A stretch of DNA of 64,000 bases from Zingiber officinale (Eukaryota; Streptophyta; Magnoliopsida; Zingiberales; Zingiberaceae): NCBI RefSeq assembly GCF_018446385.1, contig NC_056000.1, positions 48,826,722-48,890,721 on the forward strand, read 5' to 3'. Positions within the stretch are counted from its first letter, which is position 1; every line of letters starts with the position of its first letter. Of the stretch, positions 23,050-33,246 are shown piece by piece. Position numbers and translations under genes: made by a program. Under the pieces are notes generated by a model. It was not told where the DNA came from, ran no database searches, and saw nothing but the letters and a program-made list of their open reading frames with translations.

Positions 23050-23902
23050 TGATCCTGTCCGAGCGCTGAGTCGATGGACGCTGGGGACGTGGCGCTCTCC
23101 GCTATCCTCGGATGATGGTGTAGACCTCCAATGAACCTGCAAAGAAGCCGAGCCGGGAGGGGTTTCCCGGCGACAACCCTCCGACACTCAAGTCAGACAG
23201 TGAAGAAGAAGAGGAGCAAAGTAACGCTACTGTGGCTACAGTGATGAGAATCTCATACCTCCGTCGAAATCTGGGAGTCCTTATATAGGACCCCGTGGAG
23301 GCGCGGGCACGCTTCTCGATGCGTGCACGCTTCCCCAAACATACCTCAGTAGGGTTGTGTCAGAAAAGTATGTCTGACGCCATTCCGCAATAGTCCGAGC
23401 ATATCCCTGATGTGACGGTGGAAACTTCCACCGTATGATACTCTGTCTGCTCCGGTCGCCGACCATGCTGTTTGTCAGCGGCAGGTGTCTCGAGGATGCT
23501 GTTACTAGCTGTCCTTTTTGTCTCTTTGCGCTCTTACCAGTTCCCGGGACGAGCGGACCAGCCACTCGGCGCTAATGGCCTTCGAGAATACGCATACCTC
23601 GGCCCGGGCGGGGAAACCCTACTCATGCACTCGGATGGAATTGCGCCTTATTGTCCTGTGGCTCGGCCGAGCGGCTTGTCCGCCTCTTGTCCGCCCAGCC
23701 TATAGACTCTTTTACCTTGAGCATCGAAAACCCGACTCCTGGTCGGGCTATCTTTCATCCGGTCCGAGAGACCCTTGGCCGGATGTTCGGTCGGCCCGCC
23801 ACTTCGCTCGGCATGACCTTGGGGTTGACCCTCTTGACCATTGACCTCCACGTGTCGTTGACCTCCCGCCAACGAGGGTCCCCCGTCCTTACCACCGGAT
23901 CA
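23050..23902 (-). repeat. 3' LTR of gypsy F
   Basis: 853 bp, tgatcctgtc to accggatca, same family as the LTRs at 31774, 43029 and (opposite strand) 61435. A TATA element with short inverted arms (gtccttatataggac) lies near 23278-23292. On its inner side (23903-23920) the - strand has a purine-rich tgaaggggaggca, the polypurine tract. Confidence 0.88.
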
Positions 23903-24583
23903 CATGCCTCCCCTTCAAGTCTAGTCGAAAGAGGCGCTGAGTCCGACTGACTGGACTATGAGTTTGGCCGAGCGACATCCATCCTGCCACTCCCGAAAGT
24001 GTACCTACACTCGACGACTATGGGGTCGAATAGCGTCGGTCGACTAATTGCCGAGGGTTTCCAACTGGCTTGTGATGATGTCCGCGGGATCTTCTCGGAA
24101 CGTGTGCAAATCTCCGCCATTATGGTTGAGCACGTGGGTTCTGCCTCGTGATGAGGCTCATTAAATGTCCTCCTCTGACCAAGTGTTATGTGGCGCTGTT
24201 GACATCATCGTACGGCCGCCGCCTTATGCCCGATGCGACGTTCACCGATTTGAAATGGACGGTTGGATGCGGGCCTCGGGTTATGTGACCTGCATCAGAC
24301 GGCTCGGGCGGATCGAGCCCATCCTTATAAAGCTCTCATCGCCTTCTTCCGCCACACTTTCGTCGTTGCGTGCTCAGAAGCCCTTTCCTGCGCTCCTTGC
24401 TCCGGTGACCTCGTTCCTCGGCACTCCGGCGATTCCTTGCCCTCTTCTTTCGATCCTCATCTTCTCTGTAAGGTTCTCTGCATTTCTCCCTTGGGTTCTC
24501 GTGTTTTCTTTGTGTTCCTTGTCGCATTCTTCCCTGAGCCTTCGCGTTTTCTTCCGATCCCTGCCTCTTCCACTGTTCCGGCG

Positions 24584-25280
24584 ATGGCTAACTCTTCCCA
24601 GCTAGCGAACCTCGCTCTCGGGCCATGGTATACTTCCATGGAGTCGCGGTTCGATCGGTGGGATGCCGAGAGCCTGATAAACGCTTTTGACATCCCTTCT
24701 GATTTCGAACTGATTTTGCCCTCGCCTTCCGCTCGGCCGCACAACCCTCCGCGCGACACTATCTATTTTTTCCGCGATCAATTTACAGCCGGTCTGCGGT
24801 TTCCTCTCCACCCCTTTATCGTTGAAATTTGTAACTTCTTTGGCATTCCGCTCGCCCAGTTGGTTCCCAACACTTTTCACCTTCTGTGCGGAGTTGTGGT
24901 ATTATTTAAGATACACAACATTCCCCTTCGCCCGGAAGTCTTCTATTATTTCTACTATCCCAAACAGTCCGAGCCGAACACTTATCTGTTTCAGGCTCAG
25001 TCCGGTTTATTCTTTTTTGATAAACTGCCCTCTTCCAACAAACATTGGAAAGAGAACTTCTTCTTTCTTTGTATTCCCGGGCGGCTCCCTTTCTGCACTA
25101 AATGGCAGGTCGGACCGCCCACCTCCTCCGAGCTAAAGAAGTATAAAACCCGACCGGACTACCTTCAAGCAGCGAATATGCTAGCCGGTCTGAAGCTCGA
25201 CATCAACAAGCTCCTACCTGAAGAAGTGATGTACATATTCGGTTTGAGTCCGAGCCGGACCCCCCTCCCGAGCAGCTTTG
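24584..25280 (+). pseudogene. Antisense gene of gypsy F, exon 1 (Transposase_28-like domain)
   Basis: Matches exon 1 of the intact gene at 33247-33949. Conserved stretches include FFRDQFTAGLRFPLHPF, LCGVVVLFKIHNIPLRPEV, SNKHWKENFF and the exon end LDINKLLPEEVMYIFGLSP. The frame is open from an upstream ATG as well, but 24584 matches the start in E. The 5' splice site (g|gtaaga at 25281) is intact. A TATA box at 24326 lies 258 bases upstream, as in E (261). The domain resembles the Pfam 'putative gypsy type transposon' family PF04195 (assigned from memory). Confidence 0.8.
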
Positions 25281-25354
25281 GTAAGAAATTTACTTGTGTA
25301 TTTGCCTTGAGTTCTAACTGATTTTCTTCTTCTTTCCTTGCAACGAACATCGTA

Positions 25355-26632
25355 ATGGAGTCTGTGCTGTTCGGGATCTTGAAGAAAAAAGCGGCCACGT
25401 TCGAGGCGGCAGCGGCCAAGGAAATGGAGCAGTTGGGCATTGCTCCGGTCGGCTCTCACAAGGGTGAGAGCGAGGCAGATGCAGGGGAGTCGGTCGCTCG
25501 AGCTTCACTTGCGGAAGCGACTGGTGATGCAACTTCCAGCAAGGGCCCTTCCGCTCGGGAGGATGACTCTGAGCCGGACGACGAACTCCCCCTCAACTAG
25601 AATAGACGACGAGTTGAGATGCCGCTCCGTTCGGCAACCTCCGCAGTGCAAGCGTCTGAGCAGACGGGCACCGCATCTCCCCGCGGCAAGGCGCCATCGG
25701 TTGAGGTGTTCTCCTCCGATCAGACCCCCTCCCAACTGGATCCGCCTACGGCCCCCATCGAAGCGGTGCCGGTCAGCTCTCTCCCTCCTGTGCCCCGCCG
25801 AGTCCGCCGCTCGGGCATTTGTCCTCGATGTCCAGCCTGGCCTCCGATCCCTCGACGTCCACTCATACGACTCCTGGTGGACGCCGCACTATTAAGGCCA
25901 CCCTGCACCTCCCCACCGAGGCGTTTATGGCCGAGTCAGATCAGCCTACGGCTCCTAAACACATGATCACTATCAAGGGGGTCCCTTGCTGAGATGTGGA
26001 CGGACGCCCGGGCCCATGTTGCCATGATACCGCTTGACAAACTGGCTGACATCCACATGCAGCAGTCCACAAGGGTAAGCCTTATTTCTGCTCTTTTATG
26101 TAGTCTTCCCAGTCGACATTTTAGCATTCCTGTGTATATTAGAGATGAGTGGAAAACATTGCTGTCGCCAACCGCTTGGCCATGGTGGAGGAGGAGCTGA
26201 AGAGACAAAAGAGTCCGGGCGGCGCGTCTTCTTCTCAAGGCCCTTCATATGCTGAGCTGTAGAAGGAGCTCGCTAAAACCAAGGACCTGCTGAAGGCCGA
26301 GCGGAAGAAGACGACCGACCAGGCCTACATGTTGGCCCAGTTCGAGAAGCAGGTCAAGATCTTTGACTGGAAGATGAGTTTGGCCACCGATCGGAAGAAC
26401 CAAGTCATCGCTGACCTTGACAAAAGAATGTTGAGGTGAGGGCTCTGGAGCAGCGGGTGAAAGAGCTTGCGGATCTGCTGGACCGCGAGAAGAAGGGTCG
26501 CTCGGTCGAGGCGACGACTCTCAAGGACGATTTGAAGGCCCTGCAGGAAGCTCTCGACGCTTCCCGCGCCGCCTTTAAGGAGTACCAAGAGGTCGAGCCA
26601 GGCCGTGTCGCCACCTGGAGGCAGACGTACAT
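25355..26632 (+). pseudogene. Antisense gene of gypsy F, damaged exons 2 and 3
   Basis: Starts like E exon 2 (MESVLFGILKKKAATFEAAAAKE) but the intron acceptor before it reads gcaacg where E has gcagcg, so the AG is lost. The frame is then broken by a stop (near 25600) and shifts. Exon 3 resembles E from about 26150 (coiled coil with ELVKTK-like Lys/Glu-rich repeats; KELADLLDREKKGRS near 26460) with further breaks, and is cut at about 26632, where LTR sequence begins. Confidence 0.8.
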
Positions 26633-26965
26633 CCCTAATGGCCTCCGGGAATGCACATACCTTGGCCCGGGCGGGGAAGCCCTGCTCATGTGCTCGGATG
26701 GAATTGCGCCTTATTGTCCTGTGGCTCGGCCGAGCGGCCTGTCCACCTCTTGTCCGCCCGACTCATAGACTCTTTTACCTTGAGCATCGGAAACCCGACC
26801 CCTGGTCGGGTTATCTTTCGTCCGGTCCGGGAGACCCCTGGCCGGATGTTCGGTCGGCCCGCCACTCCGCTCGGCATGACCTTGGGGTTGACCCTCTTGA
26901 CCATTGACCTCCACGTGTCGTTGACCTCCCGCCAACGAGGGTCCCCCGTCCTTACCACCGGATCA
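26633..26965 (-). repeat. Partial 5' LTR of gypsy F
   Basis: Matches 23571-23902 from ctaatggcc to ccggatca. It is fused to the tail of the antisense gene, so one deletion removed gag, pol, the primer site and the inner part of this LTR. Confidence 0.85.
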
Positions 26966-27706
26966 AAATTTAATAATGGTTTTCAAAGTAAATTAAAGAA
27001 ATAATTTTCTAAGAGAAGATTTTTAAAGCAATTTTAAAGAAAAATTTATTAAAGAAAGATTTTCAAAGTAATTTTAAAGAAAAATTTTCAAAGTAAGTTT
27101 AAGGAAAAATGAAAAACATATTCTCACAAATTTTAAAGTAAACGTTTCCAAAAAAAAATTATAAATGATTTTAAAATGTTTTGATTTTCAAAAAACTTTC
27201 AAAATTATCTGAGTAATTTGTTTTAAAAAAAATTTAAGTAAAGTTTTGTAAATTGTATGATTAATTTTTTTGTTAAAAATTTCTAAGTAACTTTTTAAAA
27301 TTTTTAAAGGAAGTTTGAAGAAAATTTTTCTTAGAAAGATTGTCAAAATAATTTTAAAGAAAAAAATTTCTTAGTAAGATTTTTAAAGTAGTTTTAAAAA
27401 AAATCTAAAAATAGTTTCAAAAATAATTTTTAGGCAAACATTTTCCAACAAAAGTTTAGTAAATGTTAAAAAAGATTTTAGGTGAGAAATATTTTCAAAA
27501 TACATTTAAGAGTATGAATTCAAATTAATATTCCATATTTTAATGATATGTTGTTCAAAGTAAAATAATTTTAAGAACAAAGTGAAAATATTTTTTAAAA
27601 TATTTGAATTCTTTCTCCCTCTTAAGTTAACACTCCCTCTCAATTCATATTAGGATTTGGATATATTAAATTTCAAGGGATTAGCCTAACACATTCAATT
27701 TATCTT
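26966..27706 (-). other. 3' non-coding region of copia B, right piece
   Basis: AT-rich, with many variants of tttcaaagtaattttaaag; no gene. It is the continuation of 22531-23049 across the gypsy F insertion and ends at the start of copia D. Confidence 0.55.
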
Positions 27707-28617
27707 TGTTAGTTATAAGAAATATCGCATGGTAGTTTTGATGTGATCAACCAAATAAAGTTAGGTCTTGTATATTTGATCCTTGTGTCTAAGTGTGCAA
27801 GAGCTTAGGAATACAAGAAGTAGAGCGGAAGACGCAGCTAGCGAGAATGACGACACGAGAGAGAGTCGACGGGCTCGATGCGTTCGAGGGACGAGGTGCT
27901 GCGGAAGAGTATACCGGTGGACGAGAAGAACGTGTGCGACGTTCGAGGGACGAGAAGCCGGGGACGAAGTCTGCTCGAGGAGAAGACCAGAAAATGTGTT
28001 CGAGTGAGTCCTATTTTGGATGGTCGAAATCACTCAAGCGAGTGGAGCAACAGAAGAGCCAAAGGAGAAGTTTAGAGCTCGGTAGTAGCTATTGAAGGCA
28101 CCTTCAATGGAATTGAAGGCGCCCTCGCGCCTTTCAAGAGGAAGGAGCCTTCAACCCTTGAAAGCGCCTTTAAACAGTGACTATTGCAAGGATAAACTTT
28201 ATCTTCGCACGGATAGGATTTGTCACGCTGGAGGCGCCTTCCATCCTATTGAAAACACCCTCTAACTTCGGATAAGATTTTCCAAGGGCTACAAAAAAAA
28301 GCCCCTGGAGCTAGGAATTAGATATCAACTCATGTATTAATTTCCTATCAACTTTCTGAGCATTCAACGAGTGTAAAAGGCTTCCTTGCCTTCATCGAAT
28401 GAGACTTTTAGTGCTTTTTATTTATCTTGGATTAACAACCACCTAGACTGTAACCAAGTAAATTTCATTGTCTATTCTTTCATTTTGTAATTGTTTAATT
28501 TACTTGTTATAATTATACTGTTGCTACTAATCTGAGTTGAAAGTCGGAAAGGGTTCATTTTTTTTTCAACAAGCAATTTACCCCCCCCCCCCTCTTGCCG
28601 ATCCACCTGGTCCAACA
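27707..28617 (+). repeat. 5' LTR of copia D
   Basis: 911 bp; aligns with the 3' LTR from the agttttgatgtgatcaacca block onward. The TATA equivalent (ctacaaaaaaaag near 28288) is decayed compared with tataaaaa in the other LTR. It contains ggcgcctt palindrome remnants near 28110-28250. Confidence 0.85.
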
Positions 28618-28619
28618 AG

Positions 28620-28631
28620 TGGTATCAAAGC
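28620..28631 (+). promoter_or_regulatory. Primer binding site of copia D
   Basis: tggtatcaaagc, two bases after the LTR, matches the initiator tRNA-Met complementary site (tggtatcagagc) with one change. Confidence 0.8.
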
Positions 28632-28749
28632 AAGGACACTTCAGAAAAGACTAGCTACCATTAAAGCAATGAAACGATGGTCTGTGCAAACATTCATCCA
28701 TCGAAGTTCGAGAGAGACTTCACGCAATAGAAACGCTGGATGGAGGTAT

Positions 28750-30142
28750 TTTTAAAAACAGACTTTAAGATCCTGTTAATTATGAAATATGGTTTTGTAA
28801 CCACCAAGGACCAACATGGAGTTGGAAAGGAAGAGTGTTTATGGACGAAAAAAGAATAAGATGATTTCGTGGCGAATGATAAAGCGGAGTGTCATCTGCT
28901 AAGCGTCCTTCCACCCCAGGAGGTCAATCGAATCAGCAGCTACGAATTCGCCAAAAAGCTTTGGGAGAGATTCCTGCAACTTCATAAAGGTATTTCAGAA
29001 GCAAAGTTAACAAGGCGAGACATCTTCTGAACCCAGCTAACAAACCTATGAACCATGGAGAAAAGGTAGCGCAACTCTAAACATGGATCAAAGAACTCAT
29101 CACTCAGCTCAACAATCTTAAAGAATCGGTAACAAACCAAGATTCAATCTGGTACATGCTCAACACCTTCCCGAGAACTCCAGAATGGTCATCCTTAGTA
29201 GATGCATACTGCATCTCTAAGGACTTCAAGGTAAGTACACTAGAGAATTTGTTTTCTACTTTTGAACTCCATGAAACTCAATGTGTAGATCTTAAAGAAA
29301 TTGAAAAGTCAAACAACAATCTTGCCTTGAAAGCCAAGAAGGAAGATCCAGACTCCGAAGCATCAATCGATGAAGACGAAGCAACCCTAATGGTAAGAAA
29401 ATTCAATAAATTTATTAAATCTAATAAATTTAATAAGTCGCAGGCAAAGAAATAAACTCGGAGCAAAAGGAAGGTCCGGTGTTACAACTGCCAAGGAGAA
29501 GGGCACATCAAAGACGACTGCCCAGAACTACAGAAAAAGGAGAAGGACAAGGGCAAAAGATTAACGAAATCTAAGCTCAAAACTTTGAAGGCGACGTGGG
29601 ACGAAACATCATCATCAAAATATGAAGTTGAAGCATATGTCGGACTAGCCCTAACAGCATACCATCAAAAGGAAGATGAAAGCAACTCAGAGATAAGCAT
29701 TGATGAAGGGGGAGGATCATCAAAGGAAAGCTGCGATGAAGGGGAGCATCAGAACACGAGGTAAGTGAGGTACGTGCCTTACCTCCTGAAAAGTCATTTC
29801 AATTTATTAAAGCACTTTTTAAGGATTTAATAAAATTGGAAAAAAAGAAGATAATGTTAAGTTAAAATTAAACTTAGCAAAATCATGCTCCTTAGATATG
29901 TTTGATAAGTTAAAGATAGAAAACAAAAAATTAAAAATAGAAATTGAAAGGTTGAAACATGACCATGCATGCTCAAACGATTTTAAAAAGCCAAAATTAA
30001 GAAATTATGGTAGAATTAATTGGTACATTAGAAGTCATCAGAGCCAAATTAGAAGAATCTCACAAAAACATATTCCAACAAAATTTATGATTAATCCAAT
30101 AGAAAGGAACTTATATTGGGTTCCAAGATCATGCCTAGATTA
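28750..30142 (+). pseudogene. gag of copia D with zinc knuckle
   Basis: Reading across several frames: KLWERFLQLHKGISEAKLTRRD near 28950, then the open stretch 29156-29455 (FPRTPEWSSLVDAYCISKDF, STFELHETQ, an acidic spacer), a CCHC knuckle CYNCQGEGHIKDDC at 29481-29523, and an open coiled-coil stretch 29898-30142 ending INPIERNLYWVPRSCLD. This is the order of plant copia gag. Stops between pieces (for example 28858, 29029 and 29452) make it non-functional. Gag would form the virus-like particle. Confidence 0.8.
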
Positions 30143-30714
30143 AATTGTAATAATTCAATTTTTTTAAGTTAAACCGAGAAATCTTAGAAAGAAATTTGAA
30201 TATTTAATTTCTTTAAAAGGTTTTGTCTATAAGTGGTTGTTGCTTCAATATCCAAGAAGATCTAGTGTCTCGTCATAGCCTAGAAGTCAATTATTGAAAT
30301 AAAATATTCAATTAACTAACTGTTAAACGGTTAACTGTTATAAATTTTTTTAAATTTTTTTCCCAATCTAAAAAGAAATTCTTAAAAAATTATCTAACTG
30401 ATAATTACTGTTGTATACCCCTAAATGATTTTATTTTATTTCTCTATTTTTTGATGTGATTAAAGAGAGAGATATAGGTATAAGTTAAAAGGAGAGTAAT
30501 AACATAGTAAGAACATTTTTATCGTTGTTCAAATTTGAGATATAGGTATAAGTTAAGGGGGAGTAAGAATATTTCTATCATTGTTCAAATTTTTATAATT
30601 TTGTTAACTTGGTTAATTCTTTATATTGCAAGAATATAGTTTAATTACAACTTGTTATTATTCTATTAGACCCTAACTTTAACTTGGGTTGATGCACATC
30701 AAAAAGGGAGAGAT
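30143..30714 (+). other. 3' non-coding region of copia D with polypurine tract
   Basis: No coding sequence. At 30190-30300 a block (ggttttgtct, aagtggttg, ccaagaagatctagtgtctcg) is shared with the 3' part of family A LTRs. The end, aaaaagggagagat at 30701-30714, is the polypurine tract next to the LTR. Confidence 0.7.
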
Positions 30715-31657
30715 TGTTAGTACCCCGTGATAGTTTTGATATGGTCAACCAAGTTAAAATTAGGTCATGTATATTTAATCCTTGTGTCAAAGTGTGCAGG
30801 AGCTTAGGAACATAAGAAGACGAGCGAGAGACGCAGCTAGCAAGAAGGATGACATGGGAGAAAGACGACAGACTCGGTGTGTCCGAGGGACGAGGTGTTG
30901 TGGAAGAGTACAACGGTGGATGAGAAGAACGTGCATAACGTTCGAGAGACTAGAAGCCAGGGAGGAAGCCTACTCCAAGAGAAGACCGAAAAATGGGTTC
31001 GGGAGAACCCTATTCTAGATAGTCAAAATCACCCAAGTGAGCAGAGTAGCAGAAGAGCTAAAGGAAAAGTTTGGAACTCAGTAGCAGCTGCTGAAAGCTC
31101 CTTCAATGGTATTGAAGGCACCCTCATGCCTATCGGGAGGAAGGTACCTTCAAATCTTTATGGAAGGCGCCTTCAACCCCTTGAAGGCGCCTTCGAACCT
31201 CTATGGAAGGCGCCTTCAACCCCTTGAAGGCACCTTCAAATAGTGACCGTTGCGAAGATAAACTTTATCTTCATAGAAATAGGATTTGCCATGCTGGAGG
31301 CGCCTTCCAGCTTCAGATGAGATTTTCCATGGGATATAAAAAGACCCCTGGAGCTAGGAATTAGATATCAACTCTTGTATTCATTTCCTAGCAACTGTGT
31401 GAGCATTCAACGAGTGTAAGAAGCTTCTTTGCCTTCATCGAAGGAGACTTTTATTACTTTTCATTTGTCTTGGATTAACAACCACCTAGGTTGTAACCAA
31501 GTAAATTTCTTTACCTCTTATTTCATTTTGTAGTTGTTTAATTTACTTGTTATAATTATACTGTTGTTATTAATTTGAGTTGAAAGTCAAGAAAGGTTCA
31601 TTTTTTTTTTAAAACAGGCAATTCACCCCCTCTCTTCCCGGCCCACTTAGTCCAACA
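30715..31657 (+). repeat. 3' LTR of copia D
   Basis: 943 bp, tgttagtacc to gtccaaca. It contains several copies of the 12-base palindrome GAAGGCGCCTTC (31160-31300) followed by TATAAAAA at 31335-31342. Small open frames here are not genes. Confidence 0.87.
31335..31342 (+). promoter_or_regulatory. Putative TATA box of the 3' LTR of copia D
   Basis: tataaaaa in the context ccatgggatataaaaagacccc, just downstream of the GGCGCC palindromes. Confidence 0.55.
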
Positions 31658-31773
31658 AAAGCTCCTTTGCATTTTCGTGAGGACCGACGTGGTTCAGTTC
31701 ATCCTTCGTGAGTCCTCACTAGATCGTGTTCAATACCTTAAAGTTGGTTTACGCCTCTTTTTTTCATCTCCGG
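31658..31773 (-). pseudogene. gag piece of copia B, left of gypsy E
   Basis: On the - strand it continues the gag sequence broken at 43875: an EDEKK stretch, then GLTKDELNHV and ENAKEL in shifted frames, as in copia gag. Copia D begins immediately after, and no further B coding sequence follows. Confidence 0.65.
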
Positions 31774-32619
31774 TGATCCTGTCCGAACGCTGATTCAATG
31801 GATGCTGGGCACGTGGCGCTTCCTAGCTGCTGGTGTGGATCTTCGGATGGCGGCACGAAGCTCCGGCGAACCTGCACAGAAGTCGGGTCGGGAAGGGGTT
31901 CCCGGCGGCGACCCTCCGACGCTCAAGTCAGGCGAAGCTCAAGGAATAAATAACGGCTTCAAAACGCGTAGAATGCATACCTCCGGCGAAGAATGAGGGC
32001 CTTTATATAGGGCAGCGAAGAAGTGAGTGTACACCTACCGAGGTGTACACGTGTCCATGGCCCATACCCCAGTAAGGACTTGTCAGTGAGCTTCCCTAAC
32101 CCATACTGCTACAGTCTCGACATGTCCTCGATGGGACAGCGAAATCCCCTGTCACAGGATTTGGAGCATGGCCTACACGTGAAACATACCTGCTGTCAGA
32201 AAAAGACGTCCCCTGTCCTTTTCCCCATTGCTCCAGATCTGGCGTCTGGGCGGACAGCAACCTCAACATCCGGCCGGACATATGCGATGGTTTACTTGGG
32301 GAGATTTTCCATCATATACTTTGTGGAGACTATTAGCAGTGTTACTTTATGGCTTTGGCCGAGCGTGAAGTCCGCTCGGCCTCACGACCTTTTCCACTGA
32401 GCGCCGGAACCCTGATTTCGACAGGGTGCCTTTTAACCATCAGTCGACTATCGTCCGATCGGGACGTTCGATTCCACCGGACGGCCAGCCTGCCGCCCGG
32501 TCGGACTCGGCCCTGCCGTCCGGTCGGACCCGGCCCTCTCCGGATGGACACCTGCCACTGTGACTTCTACGTGGCGTTGACTCCACAGGGTGGGGTCCCC
32601 TGTTCTTACTACCGGATCA
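31774..32619 (-). repeat. 3' LTR of gypsy E
   Basis: 846 bp, tgatcctgtccg to ccggatca on the + strand. Nearly identical to 43029-43874. A TATA element (ttatataggg on + strand) lies near 32002-32011. Confidence 0.95.
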
Positions 32620-32636
32620 CTTGCCTTCCCTTCAAG
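32620..32636 (-). promoter_or_regulatory. Polypurine tract of gypsy E
   Basis: The - strand reads cttgaagggaaggcaag next to the LTR start; copy F has the near-identical tgaaggggaggcatg. Confidence 0.6.
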
Positions 32637-32985
32637 TCTAGTCGAAGGAGGCGAACAGTCCGACTAACTGGACTAAGAATCTAGCCGAGCGGTTTCTCCG
32701 TGCTTGTATCTCCCGCTCGGCCGACCATAGAGGCAGCCTTGAGCGAATCAACAATGGCGTTCACCGGATCTCCTCGTATTCTGTGCCAATCTTCGACATT
32801 AAGGTCGAGCATGCTTTCATTAAATGCTCCGAATGATTGAATGCCACGTGGAGCAATGCCATCGGCGTACGACGGCGGTGGCATGGTGTTTTGATGTGAT
32901 CGAAGCGATTCGAAATGGACGGCTCGATGCATGCTTGGATTCCCGTGACCTGGATCCAACGGTGGAGGCCGCCCGGCCTTCACCC

Positions 32986-32992
32986 TATAAAT
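32986..32992 (+). promoter_or_regulatory. Putative TATA box of the antisense gene in gypsy E
   Basis: tataaat, 261 bases before the ATG at 33247. Copy F has ttataaag at the matching place, 258 bases before its ATG. It faces away from the element's own LTR promoter, so the gene may have its own transcription start. Confidence 0.5.
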
Positions 32993-33246
32993 TCTTCGTT
33001 TTCTTCTATCCCCTCACTTGCCTCTGCGATCTCGACCACTGCCTCCTGCGCTTTAGAGCTCCGGCGATCCTGTTTCTGCTCTCCGGCGCCTTTCCCTTGA
33101 TCCCTTTCCTCGCAGCAAGGTTTTATATCTTTCCTTCCTCCTTTCCGGTGTTTCCTCCGCATTTCTTCCTCGGGTTCGATCCTTGAAACTTCCTTTCGTT
33201 TTCTGGTGTTTTTCTTCTGCCTTCTTGCCTTTTGACTCCTTCCGAT

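Larger units (their letters stand above)
23050..26965 (-). mobile_element. Deleted Tat-type gypsy copy F with antisense gene remnant
   Basis: Starts with a full LTR (tgatcctgtccg...ccggatca, 23050-23902), contains a damaged copy of the + strand gene also found in element E, and ends with the last 330 bases of a second LTR (26633-26965). gag, pol and half of the 5' LTR are gone. The flanks aaatc (23045-23049) and aaatt (26966-26970) look like a target duplication with one change. The element would be coded on the - strand. Confidence 0.85.
27707..31657 (+). mobile_element. Copia element D: two LTRs and gag, no pol
   Basis: LTRs 27707-28617 and 30715-31657 share starts (tgttag) and ends (tccaaca). 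A tRNA-Met primer site follows the first and a polypurine tract precedes the second. The 2.1-kb interior holds a gag with zinc knuckle and C-terminal tail, but protease, integrase, RT and RNase H are absent. The flanking 5-mers (atctt and aaagc) do not match, so the copy or its target was rearranged. Confidence 0.85.

Noticed and set aside
24263-24583. Upstream in-frame extension of the antisense gene exon in copy F
   Set aside because: The E copy has stops in the matching region and its ATG aligns with 24584, so the extension is taken as 5' UTR.
27783-28095. Short Arg/Glu-rich frames
   Set aside because: They lie in the 5' LTR of copia D and recur in decayed form in the 3' LTR; not genes.
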